This document shows positions 56,323-64,000 of a DNA stretch of 64,000 nucleotides, piece after piece. Made by a program: the position numbers and the translations under genes. The stretch is from CS4-C045 sp963844115 (lineage in GTDB: Bacteria; Planctomycetota; Planctomycetia; Pirellulales; UBA7805). Each line of letters starts with the position of its first letter. Positions within the stretch are counted from its first letter, which is position 1. Where the stretch lies: contig CAWJNN010000023.1 in NCBI GenBank assembly GCA_963844115.1, positions 62,001 through 126,000 of the forward strand. The letters run 5' to 3'. Under the pieces are notes generated by a model. It ran no database searches, had not been told where the DNA came from, and was given only the letters and a program-made list of their open reading frames with translations.

Positions 56323-57702
56323 ATGGCCCTTCGCCGCTCGCCCTTTGTCGCTGCCCGACTTTCGCTAGGCATTGCATGTCTCGCGGTGGCGACGGAGGTG
56401 GGTTGTTCCGATGCCAAAATTACCGATGTGTTTCTGGTGGTTAGCGGCGACACGGCCGGGTGGATTGTTCCGTGCGGCTGCGCCGCCAGGCAATCCGGCG
56501 GTCTGTTGCGACGAGGTACCTACGTTAAACGACTCGGTGCTAAGGAAAACGTGGTCGTGGCCGATGCGGGTGGGGCTGCCGGTGGAGTATCTGAGTACCA
56601 TCGAGCGAAATTTGCCGCGATTCTGGCTGGTGAAATGAAGATGGGAATTGATGCGCACAATATTGGCGCTTCAGAGGTTGCGCTGGGCATCGATTACTTG
56701 CGGCAGATCAGTCGTGAGTTAAGTGTTCCCTTCGTGTCCGCTAACGTTTTTGACGCGCAGGGAAAACCGCTCGCGCCGGCCTACCGCATGGTTCGACGCG
56801 GCGGTCAGAATATTTTCTTGACCGGTGTGATGGCGAAAAGATATCAAACCGCAGAACTGCAAGTCCGCGATCCGCAGGAAGCAGTTCTGGCGTCGCTACA
56901 GGAGGCCAGCGGAAAATATGACTACGCGATTGTGCTGGCCTACCTGCCTGAAGATCTTTTGCGATCGCTGGCCACTTCGTTACCCGAAGTCGACGCGGTA
57001 GTTGGCGGCCCAACGGGCCAGACGGTCGCGCCTGAGAAAATTGGGCCCACACTACTGTGCTCGGCCACCAATAAGGGCAAATTTCTGGCTCTCATCGATC
57101 TCCCGGCCGTGGGAAAGGGCGTGGCGGGCGTGATTTCCGAAATGGATGATTCGCTTGCCGACGACCCTGACCAGCTAGAAAATCTTGACCAGTATTACGA
57201 ACGGCTGGCGGGCCGTGATTTCGAGGCAGACCGGACCGGTTTTGGCAATGCGAGTCCACCCGATGCGCCCGCCAGCTATCGCGTGGCGGGTACTCACGCC
57301 TGTCAACAATGCCACGCGGACGATTGCCAGCAGTGGAACGGATCGAAACATGCGCACGCTTGGGAAACCTTGGTAGCAAAAAAGGCGCACGTCGATCCGT
57401 ACTGTCAGCAATGTCATACGACATCATATGGCCTGTCCAACGGGTTTTACTCGATCAGCAAAAGCGAACAGCGCATTGACGTCGGTTGCGAGAGCTGCCA
57501 CGGGCCCTCGCAAATGCATGTCGACAATCCACGCGCACGAACGACGTTCGTTGCCCGCGATCAGTGCGCTGGTTGTCACGATCGCGAAAACAGCCCCGCG
57601 TTCGAGTACACCGCGTATTGGAATCGAATCACACACGGCGCGCCAGCCAATGGTCCCGTTGGGGAGGCACTGGGTGACAGCCCAGATTCGGGGAAAGAAT
57701 AG
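56323..57702 (+). CDS. Exported phosphoesterase-like multihaem c-type cytochrome
   Basis: 459 residues. A lipoprotein-like leader (IACLAVATEVGCSD) is followed by a 5'-nucleotidase/metallophosphatase-like N-terminal region (VVSGDTAGWIVPCGCAARQSGGLLRRGTYVKRL...VADAGG...), residues about 30-290. In the last third four haem-binding motifs are seen: HACQQCHAD, YCQQCHTT, GCESCHG and QCAGCHD, as in cytochrome c554-type proteins. It belongs to a group of planctomycete proteins combining both modules. Haems would be attached by a ResB-CcsA system such as the one at 19.7-23.5 kb. Confidence 0.85.
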   Translation: MALRRSPFVAARLSLGIACLAVATEVGCSDAKITDVFLVVSGDTAGWIVPCGCAARQSGGLLRRGTYVKRLGAKENVVVADAGGAAGGVSEYHRAKFAAILAGEMKMGIDAHNIGASEVALGIDYLRQISRELSVPFVSANVFDAQGKPLAPAYRMVRRGGQNIFLTGVMAKRYQTAELQVRDPQEAVLASLQEASGKYDYAIVLAYLPEDLLRSLATSLPEVDAVVGGPTGQTVAPEKIGPTLLCSATNKGKFLALIDLPAVGKGVAGVISEMDDSLADDPDQLENLDQYYERLAGRDFEADRTGFGNASPPDAPASYRVAGTHACQQCHADDCQQWNGSKHAHAWETLVAKKAHVDPYCQQCHTTSYGLSNGFYSISKSEQRIDVGCESCHGPSQMHVDNPRARTTFVARDQCAGCHDRENSPAFEYTAYWNRITHGAPANGPVGEALGDSPDSGKE

Positions 57703-57704
57703 TT

Positions 57705-60700
57705 ATGTTGCAAAGCTTGCGAATAGGACCAGGTAGAGAACTCGGATCGACCTTACGGTTGCTCGAAAGAATGGCCGTTACCGCTTTGATGACGGCCGCG
57801 ATCTCCGTCACCGGGTTGGCCTGGGGCGACGAAGAGCTAACGGATTTGTCGGACCCGGAAAACATTGCCGTTGATCTGGAAGAAGCGTTGGAGCGATCGC
57901 TGAACGCCGGTTTCGAAGAACGGCAGCCCGCGGATCCGGCCGCCGCCGACGCGGCCGCAGCGGGTAATCGCGCCGACGCGGCCCCCGACGTGAATCTCCC
58001 GCCGCTGAACTGGCTAGACGGCCTGGAGGCGGGCCAGCGCGCGGGGCAGCTAAATAATCTACCGCTGCTGGTCTCTTGCGGGTCCGCGTCGTGTGTCTGG
58101 TGCCAGCGACTTGAAGTTCAACTGGCGGACAATTCGCTGCGTGCAGAACTCAAACGTTGGACGCTGGTCTATATCGACGCCGAGAAGGCGCCGGCCGTCG
58201 CGGATCAACTTGAGATCACCGGTGTTCCCGCATTGCGCATCCTGACTCCACGCGGAACGACGACAGCTTCCCGTGATGGGTTCATGACGGCGGTGGAAGT
58301 CAAAGCGTGGCTGACGGCCAACTATGACGAAGCGATGTCCCAGCCGGAAGAAGTGTTGTTTTCCGCTGATCCGCCCAACGAGCAGCAGATTAGCAAGCTG
58401 CTGGTTTTTCTGAGTGACCGCGACGCGTCGACGCGTGAAGCTGCCATCCGACGGCTGGCGGCACATCGAACGCTGACGGCCGACCCGGTCGTGGCAAGTT
58501 TCGTCGAAGGTAAACTTGCCACACGACTGGCCGCCCTGGAGATTCTGCGGGACTGGCACGCGCCGATTGAGCAGCTTGATCCGTGGGAACCGAAGTCGCT
58601 GAGTGAAGAACGTTTGGCACGGCTGGAAGCCTGGACCGCCCAGAAATCGGACGACCAGTCGGCGGTCGAGCAATCGAAGCCATTGGACGGCGAAGAACTG
58701 AAGGACGCACAGGCTGCCATCCGTCGTTTGCAGACGGCCAACAACGACGATGTTTCGGTGATTTACGGTCGCCTGGCCAGGTACGGCACCAGCCTGTTAC
58801 CGGAAGTCTATCGGCAGCTGAAAGCAGTCGAGAGCGATCAGGCACGCCAGCGATTGACGGCTTTGCGGTACCACCTCGTCGCCAGTCCGCGACTTGTACT
58901 GAATTGGCAGCAGGGCCTGATTGCCCTTTCGGTCGCGGATGTGGCTGAACGGTGCGCTGCAGCGGACCAGTTGGTCCGGCGAGCGACGGGAGACGACGAG
59001 GCGTTACTTTTAGAGCTGTTTGCGCATCCGGACTCCTTGGTTCGGGAACTGAGTCTGCGAGGTTTGCAGGAAATTGGTGGCGCGAACTCGACAAAGTCGC
59101 TCGTGCAACTGCTGAAGGATCCGGAAGCGAACGTTCGCGCCGCTGTACTCAAACAATTGACCGAAAAACCGACCCCGGCAATGGTTTCCCACGTGGCAGA
59201 GTACGTCGCGGCGGAGAAAGACGCAGACCTGGTCGTCCACGCCGTCCGATTTCTACGCGAAGCGAATAACCCGGCAGCGATCGAAGCAATGTTGGGACTG
59301 GTCGATCATGAAAGTTGGCAGGTCAGGGCCGAAGTTGCAGAAGGCCTGGCCACCGTGGCCGGGTCCGGATCAAACGCGAAATCAAAGCCGGGCGTTTACC
59401 AGGCATTAGCCAAACTGCTTGGCGATGAAGACGGATTCGTTGTCAGCCATGCGATGAAGGGCGTGGCAGAGATGCAAGACGCACCGGTGGCCACGCTGGT
59501 AGCGATCGTGGAACAGCATCCGGAGCTGGCGAACGATGCGGTCAACATGATGGCTGGTCGTACCAAATCGAAACGATCTGCCCTGCCCCACCTCCGACGT
59601 TTTACAAAGCATGAGTCATCGACCGTGCGGGCTGCTGCCTTGAATGGCGTTTATCAACTAGCCCCATCCAAGATGCAAGAAGAACTACTGGCGGGTCTCG
59701 ACGACGAAAACTCGCAGGTACGCATGGCGGCAGCCGCGATTGTATTTCAAGTTCATGAGAAATTGCGTAACGACCGTTTAAGCCGAGCGGAAAACGAACG
59801 GAATGGGTCGACGGATGCCCGCTTCAGCCGTACGACGCCGCAGAAACCCCTGTTAGGGCGGTTCTTTGATCTTTTCGGAGGTAGCGGCGAACAACCACCG
59901 ACATTGGAGCCCCTGGATGCCGGAGAAGTGCCGGCGGTCCAAGAGACGACATCCGAGGGAGAGGACGCCACGAATGCCGCAGAGCAAGCAGCAGAGGAAC
60001 CAGCGTCGGATAGTACCGCGAAAGAACCCCTTAAAGAGAAGGAAGAGGCCGTGGAGCCGGCCGCACAAGCGACACCGGAACAGACAACAACACCGGAAGA
60101 GGCAGCGCAGAAGGCTGCCGACGCGGCAGTCAAAGAAGCCGCGAATGACGTGCAGGTAGAACCGGTTAAGGAACAAGAACCAGATCCGCTGTTCGCCGAC
60201 GAAGACGAGGACGCGAAGACGACGCGTGATGAGCGAACGAAGGGATCGGAAAACGATCGGCCGGCAGATACGCCCGTCGAAAATCCGGCGGAAGAGAAAC
60301 CAGCCGCCGCGGATGGCAAGGCGACCGGCGATCCACCGACTGCGGTCCGCAGCGAGCCAGCCACGAAAAACGGCGTGAAAGACGAATTGAAAGACGGCGC
60401 GAAAGGCGTAGCGACAGGCGTAGCGATAGACGACGCGGGCGACGACGAGAAGGTGCCGCGACGGTCGACCATGGCGGTCTGGGTGGACGAATATCGTGCC
60501 GGCAAAAATCGCGACCAGTGGCTGGAAGCAACGCGCGAGCCACTCAATAAAATGCTTGAGTCCGCCCAAGGCGAGGAGCGCATGGCGGCGGTCGTGGCGC
60601 TGGTGCCCTTTGGCCAACATGACGAGGAAGCGGTCCAGCTGGCTTCGCTTGTCGTTCGCGAGCAGTCCGAATGGGCACAAGGTCTCTCGGCTGCCCTCCC

Positions 60701-61712
60701 CTGGCTTCCCTGGAAAGAGCGACTCGCCGTTTTCCATAGCTTGAATCAGCTACCGCTGGAGGGTTATTTGCTTGGACACCTGGCAAAGCAACTGAACGCA
60801 ACGCCCGTTGACGGTGCCGTCGATGAAATGTGGGCGCTGTTCGCTCACGACGACATGAACGTCAACGCTGCCTATGCGCTCGTTGACACCCTGCGTGAAA
60901 CGTACTTCGGCGAAAATCATTACAGCCCCAGTTCGTATACTCCCGCGCAACGAAAACAGGCCGCCGACGCCAGCCGCAAATATCTTGCGTCCGACAACGA
61001 GTGGCAACAAACTGTGGCGATGGTCATGCTGGTTAGTGTTGCCCAGGAGGAAGCCGTCAAAGCGGCGGCGAGCATACTGGATGACAAGCAGAAGTCGTCG
61101 CAGTTGCGTGAGGACGCGCTTCGGATCCTGTTTCTGACTCAGTCGCCATCCGACCGTACCGCCACCGCGATCCGAGCGCTGGATACCAAGGACCGGCTGC
61201 TCGCGGAGACATCCTTGGCGATGTTAGCGAGTGGTCCTGACGCGGTCAGCCAGGTGCGTAATTACATTTCAGTGCAACAACAGCGGGACATCAACACGAA
61301 TTACAACAGTGGCGGCAAACCGATCGTACCGAAGGCCCCCAGCGGACTTACGATCGAAAGCGTGCGACCGTTTTTAGAATCAGAGGACGCGAAAGTCGCG
61401 GCGTACGCCGGGTATCTCGCAACTCTGCTGGATGAAACCTCCGGCCTGGATGCACTTATTCGCCAATGGCGATCTGAGGAACGGTCGGCGTGGGACGACG
61501 CCTGGTCGAAGCTTGTCTATCGTGCAATCGCCCATTCCAACGATAGCGAGCAGGTTCCGGTCTTGCGAGAGATTTACCAGGTGTATCGCAAGGGCGATGC
61601 AACTCACCAGATTAAGGAATTCTATTGGACGATTCGGATCATGGACGGGGCGGAGATTTTGCGACTGCGTAAGCAGATCCGTGCGAACGTCGGGATGAGC
61701 AACCTGAAGTGA
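57705..61712 (+). CDS. Thioredoxin-fold plus HEAT-repeat giant exported protein
   Basis: 1335 residues, signal peptide near residues 20-45 (MAVTALMTAAISVTGLAWG). Residues about 110-215 form a thioredoxin-like domain: PLLVSCGSASCVWCQRLEVQL with a CVWC pair, then LVYIDAEKAPAVADQLEITGVPALRIL. A long array of HEAT-like helical repeats follows (about 215-685). It is interrupted by a strongly acidic, Glu/Ala/Pro-rich linker of about 230 residues (690-925), then more HEAT-like helices to the end. It starts two bases after the cytochrome stop and so is in its operon. The redox module next to haem proteins suggests periplasmic electron or thiol transfer. Confidence 0.82.
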   Translation: MLQSLRIGPGRELGSTLRLLERMAVTALMTAAISVTGLAWGDEELTDLSDPENIAVDLEEALERSLNAGFEERQPADPAAADAAAAGNRADAAPDVNLPPLNWLDGLEAGQRAGQLNNLPLLVSCGSASCVWCQRLEVQLADNSLRAELKRWTLVYIDAEKAPAVADQLEITGVPALRILTPRGTTTASRDGFMTAVEVKAWLTANYDEAMSQPEEVLFSADPPNEQQISKLLVFLSDRDASTREAAIRRLAAHRTLTADPVVASFVEGKLATRLAALEILRDWHAPIEQLDPWEPKSLSEERLARLEAWTAQKSDDQSAVEQSKPLDGEELKDAQAAIRRLQTANNDDVSVIYGRLARYGTSLLPEVYRQLKAVESDQARQRLTALRYHLVASPRLVLNWQQGLIALSVADVAERCAAADQLVRRATGDDEALLLELFAHPDSLVRELSLRGLQEIGGANSTKSLVQLLKDPEANVRAAVLKQLTEKPTPAMVSHVAEYVAAEKDADLVVHAVRFLREANNPAAIEAMLGLVDHESWQVRAEVAEGLATVAGSGSNAKSKPGVYQALAKLLGDEDGFVVSHAMKGVAEMQDAPVATLVAIVEQHPELANDAVNMMAGRTKSKRSALPHLRRFTKHESSTVRAAALNGVYQLAPSKMQEELLAGLDDENSQVRMAAAAIVFQVHEKLRNDRLSRAENERNGSTDARFSRTTPQKPLLGRFFDLFGGSGEQPPTLEPLDAGEVPAVQETTSEGEDATNAAEQAAEEPASDSTAKEPLKEKEEAVEPAAQATPEQTTTPEEAAQKAADAAVKEAANDVQVEPVKEQEPDPLFADEDEDAKTTRDERTKGSENDRPADTPVENPAEEKPAAADGKATGDPPTAVRSEPATKNGVKDELKDGAKGVATGVAIDDAGDDEKVPRRSTMAVWVDEYRAGKNRDQWLEATREPLNKMLESAQGEERMAAVVALVPFGQHDEEAVQLASLVVREQSEWAQGLSAALPWLPWKERLAVFHSLNQLPLEGYLLGHLAKQLNATPVDGAVDEMWALFAHDDMNVNAAYALVDTLRETYFGENHYSPSSYTPAQRKQAADASRKYLASDNEWQQTVAMVMLVSVAQEEAVKAAASILDDKQKSSQLREDALRILFLTQSPSDRTATAIRALDTKDRLLAETSLAMLASGPDAVSQVRNYISVQQQRDINTNYNSGGKPIVPKAPSGLTIESVRPFLESEDAKVAAYAGYLATLLDETSGLDALIRQWRSEERSAWDDAWSKLVYRAIAHSNDSEQVPVLREIYQVYRKGDATHQIKEFYWTIRIMDGAEILRLRKQIRANVGMSNLK

Positions 61713-61797
61713 TGTTTGTCGGCGAACATCAACGCGCTGTCGACCGAACGTGATTGGAACCAGCAACCTCTACGAACTGCATTGGGGAGTAACGACT

Positions 61798-62753
61798 ATG
61801 AGACTGCTTTGCGTTGTATTCGCTATGTCCTTTGCCTTGTTGATCGCACGAACAACGGTCCGTGCTCAGGGGCCGGGATTGGAACTGGGGCCGACAAGCG
61901 CGGTTCCGTCGCTCAACGGTAGTGGCAGTGAAACCATCCGGCGGCAGCCCGACACGTTGCGCATGACCGTCGAACTCCAGGCACGAGGGTCGACGACGAA
62001 GGACGCCTTGGCGTCGCTCGAACAGCGTCGGCAGAAAGCGATGGATCAACTTGCCAAGCTGGGCGCTAACGAGGCGTCGATCAAGTTTGGCGAACCCACG
62101 ATGTCGACGGGTCAAACGCCACAGGAGCTGCAGATGCAACAGTTCTACATTCAACAGGCGCCTCGCGTGGCGTGGCTTCGGTCAAAACGCCGGATGTCGC
62201 CAGAGTAACGCGAAACCTGAGCGCCGAATGGCCGCTGGAAGCCAAGACGACCGAGGAGTTGCTGATTGCCGCCTCGGAGCTCACCAAGAAAATCCGTGAC
62301 GCCGACCTGGGTGGCACAAAAGAAGCGGATAAGTTGACTCCGGAAGAAGAGGAACTTGCCGAAGAGACGGAAGAATATCAGGTTCAAATGGGAATGCAGC
62401 CGGGGGCCAGTCCTGGTCAGCCGAAGTTCGTTTACATGAAGACAATTAGTGCAGAAGAACGGGCGAAGGCGATCGGCAGGGCCTATCAAATGGCACGAAA
62501 ACAGGCGGCCGAGCTGGCGGCTGCCACCGACACGAAGTTAGGCCGACTTTGGTCGGTCGTCGTACGGGATGATAATAGCAGCGTGAATATGCACGCCGGG
62601 TCCTGGCAGTACAATCCCTACGGAAACCAGGTTTACGCCCCACCGGAGTTCGATCGCGCGGACGGCCAATACGCCGCTATCGGTACCGCACCGGGTGAAT
62701 TGACATTTCGTGTCCACGTCCAGGCGGCATTTGCTTTCGAGGAAGAGGAATAG
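61798..62753 (+). CDS. SIMPL/DUF541 exported protein, one-base frame break
   Basis: About 318 residues from the ATG at 61798 with GGGGAG ribosome site. A signal peptide (LCVVFAMSFALLIARTTVRA) is followed by SIMPL-domain sequence: GSGSETIRRQPDTLRMTVELQARGSTTKDALASLEQRRQKAMDQLAKLGANEASIKFGEP. The first frame stops at 62208. The second (from about 62170) continues ASVKTPDVARVTRNLSAEWPLEAKTTEELLIAASELTKKI...RAYQMARKQAAELAAATDTKLG...FRVHVQAAFAFEEE. Adding one G near 62165-62172 restores the frame. Family role is uncertain (surface or stress-linked). Confidence 0.82.
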
Positions 62754-62790
62754 GACTCGGCTTTGTCGGAATAGGTCCGGGTGACATGCC

Positions 62791-62861
62791 GTACGATGGG
62801 CCTCCGTGCCCGTCGTCCGACACGTGATTGCATAATCGACGGGTTCGGAGACCCATCGTAC
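62791..62861. repeat. 25-base family element as an inverted pair
   Basis: Arm one 62791-62815 and arm two 62837-62861 are reverse complements except at three variable positions, 21 bases apart. They start GTACGATGGG and end CCCGTCG. Arm two is the exact reverse complement of the copy at 3001-3025. It lies between two convergent genes, where it may act as a bidirectional terminator. Confidence 0.8.
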
Positions 62862-62888
62862 TTGTTTTCCGACCAAGCTGGGCGTTCG

Positions 62889-63779
62889 TTACGACGCCGT
62901 TTGCGCAAGTGATTCGCGATAGCGGGTGCGAAAAGCGCGCGGGGTGATGCCCTGGCGTTGCTGGAACCGTCGGTTGAAGTTGGACAGGTTGTTGAAGCCC
63001 GACGTCAGGCTGATTTCCAGGACCGACAAATCCGAATCGCGCAATAGTTCGCAGGCGCGGCTAATTCGCAAGTCTCCCAGATACTGCACAAAGCTGCGTC
63101 CGGTTGAGCGTCGGAAAAAGCGGCTGAAGCTGGACGGGCTCATTCCGACGATCTCCGCGACCTCGCTCTGCGTCAACTTTGTCGCGTACCGTTCATGAAG
63201 ACAGGCAAAGACGAGATCCAATCGCCGTTGCGTCGACCGGTCGGGTGGCGACTTGCGGTCACTGTTGCAGATTGCTCGCAGATCGTTGCCGCCGTGCGAC
63301 AGCCGTTCGAGGATTCCTAACAGTTCCAGCAGGCGTTCGAAGCGGTCCAGGGCCTTCATGGTTCGCAAGCGCGCGATGACGACGTCGGCTACGCCGCCCG
63401 TTATGTGCAATCCTCGTGACGCCTGCTGCAGAAGCCGCGCAATGTGCGCCATTTCCGGGCGCTGAAAGAAGCCGTCGCCAAGAAACGATTCGCCAAACTG
63501 AACGACAATCGCCCTCTGCAAAGGAGCTTTGTTCTCCGGGCTTACCGGTTCGTCCGAACGCCATGTGTGCGGCAAATTCGTTCCCAGTAGCACCAGGTCG
63601 CCGCTGACATAGCGCTCGATCGTATCGCCGACAAACCGCTGCCCCTCACTACGCTGGATGTACGTCAATTCGAATTCGGGATGATAGTGCCAGGCGCCCG
63701 CGAACTGCCGGTCCGCTTTCACGCGGTAGACGAACGATGTCTGTCGCGAATGGATAACTTTTTGGACGTGTGCCTTCAT
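62889..63779 (-). CDS. AraC-family transcriptional regulator
   Basis: 296 residues. N-terminal cupin-type sensor (GAWHYHPEFELTYIQRSEGQRFVGDTIERYVSGDLVLLGTNLPHTW) and C-terminal double HTH (KLTQSEVAEIVGMSPSSFSRFFRRSTGRSFVQYLGDLRISRACELLRDSDLSVLEISLTSGFNNLSNFNRRFQQRQGITPRAFR). The cupin histidine pair and the ...PHTW phrase suggest a sugar-sensing regulator. The divergently oriented gene beginning at 63941 is its probable target. The shared 160-base spacer contains an AT-rich segment at about 63840-63890. Confidence 0.93.
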   Translation of the reverse strand: MKAHVQKVIHSRQTSFVYRVKADRQFAGAWHYHPEFELTYIQRSEGQRFVGDTIERYVSGDLVLLGTNLPHTWRSDEPVSPENKAPLQRAIVVQFGESFLGDGFFQRPEMAHIARLLQQASRGLHITGGVADVVIARLRTMKALDRFERLLELLGILERLSHGGNDLRAICNSDRKSPPDRSTQRRLDLVFACLHERYATKLTQSEVAEIVGMSPSSFSRFFRRSTGRSFVQYLGDLRISRACELLRDSDLSVLEISLTSGFNNLSNFNRRFQQRQGITPRAFRTRYRESLAQTAS

Positions 63780-63940
63780 CGTAACTCCTCTTCTTGCAAC
63801 CGTCCGAATGGATTAACGAGCCGCAACGTGTGCCTAGTTAACACATAATATAGCTCAACGGCCGAAAACCGTCAAAAAAGTATCATACCGTGGCAAAGCG
63901 AGCGCGGATTCAGGTGCGTTCGCAGAGCTAGAATCGATGC

Positions 63941-64000
63941 ATGATCGATTACACCGAGATGAATCAGTGGCTGTACGAGGGGAAAGCGCCCCGAGTCAAG
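63941..64000 (+). CDS. Start of a divergent gene, cut by the window end
   Basis: Twenty codons from an ATG at 63941: MIDYTEMNQWLYEGKAPRVK. Nothing can be concluded about family. Its divergent position next to an AraC regulator makes it a likely regulated enzyme or transporter gene. Confidence 0.5.
   Translation, partial: MIDYTEMNQWLYEGKAPRVK

Noticed and set aside
59853..60737. 294-codon minus-strand frame
   Set aside because: Antisense to the low-complexity acidic linker of the thioredoxin-HEAT protein; composition is an artefact.

Overview
The window looks like a chromosomal segment of a planctomycete, probably Pirellulales-like. This is judged from gene content and not from any search: a ResB-CcsA fusion, csrA, HslVU, a MoxR/DUF58/BatA/VWA/DUF4175/DUF4159 cluster, partial Tad pilus genes, an acidic helix-turn-helix membrane protein, a combined phosphoesterase and multihaem cytochrome, and a thioredoxin-HEAT giant protein. 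There are no phylogenetic markers such as rRNA, so the placement is an inference.

Layout. 1-2.4 kb: end of murC, then murB and ddl (peptidoglycan precursors). 2.4-6.0 kb: csrA, an isochorismatase-like hydrolase, hslV-hslU. 6.06-7.0 kb: a 3'-truncated transposase. 7.2-14.2 kb: the accessory region. I read it as an integron cassette array without an integrase (a CALIN). Five or six attC sites share boxes RYYYAAC...GTTRRRY and mostly good inner boxes. They separate short cassettes that are mostly toxin-antitoxin-like (two inverted ParD/ParE pairs, an addiction-module pair, a DUF4160/DUF2442 pair), one unknown gene and a truncated RNA ligase. One attC is split by a 674-nt ORF-less group IIC intron on the minus strand. 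Removing it restores a textbook attC. A second attC is apparently split by a group II intron with a frame-broken reverse transcriptase, in the opposite orientation.

14.7-31.2 kb: mostly chromosomal genes: a secreted protein, an SDR oxidoreductase, a Rossmann/membrane protein, DUF3467, a secreted HExxH metalloprotease, the 1281-residue ResB-CcsA protein overlapping a two-repeat lipoprotein, an OmpA lipoprotein, an acidic HTH membrane protein and a transglutaminase-like protein. 31.6-36.6 kb: a minus-strand Tad/Flp pilus cluster (cpaF, two pilin-like genes, prepilin peptidase, TadE- and TadG-like). 37.1-41.4 kb: tRNA-Arg(CCG), birA, tungstate ABC transporter tupABC and a type II glutamine synthetase with its terminator. 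41.8-45.1 kb: a Ser/Thr kinase and a GH127-like secreted enzyme. 45.4-56.2 kb: the Bat-type operon. 56.3-62.8 kb: cytochrome/phosphoesterase, thioredoxin-HEAT protein, SIMPL protein. 62.9-64 kb: an AraC regulator and the start of a divergent gene.

Two genome-wide habits stand out. Intergenic DNA carries short tandem arrays with a seven-base period whose sequences differ (plus one 17-bp and one 6-bp array), and a dispersed 25-base inverted-repeat family. About a dozen single-base frame breaks occur, most at short homopolymers and most between 45.6 and 52.0 kb. They hit genes that should be essential (glutamine synthetase, MoxR), so many are more likely consensus errors than true pseudogenes.
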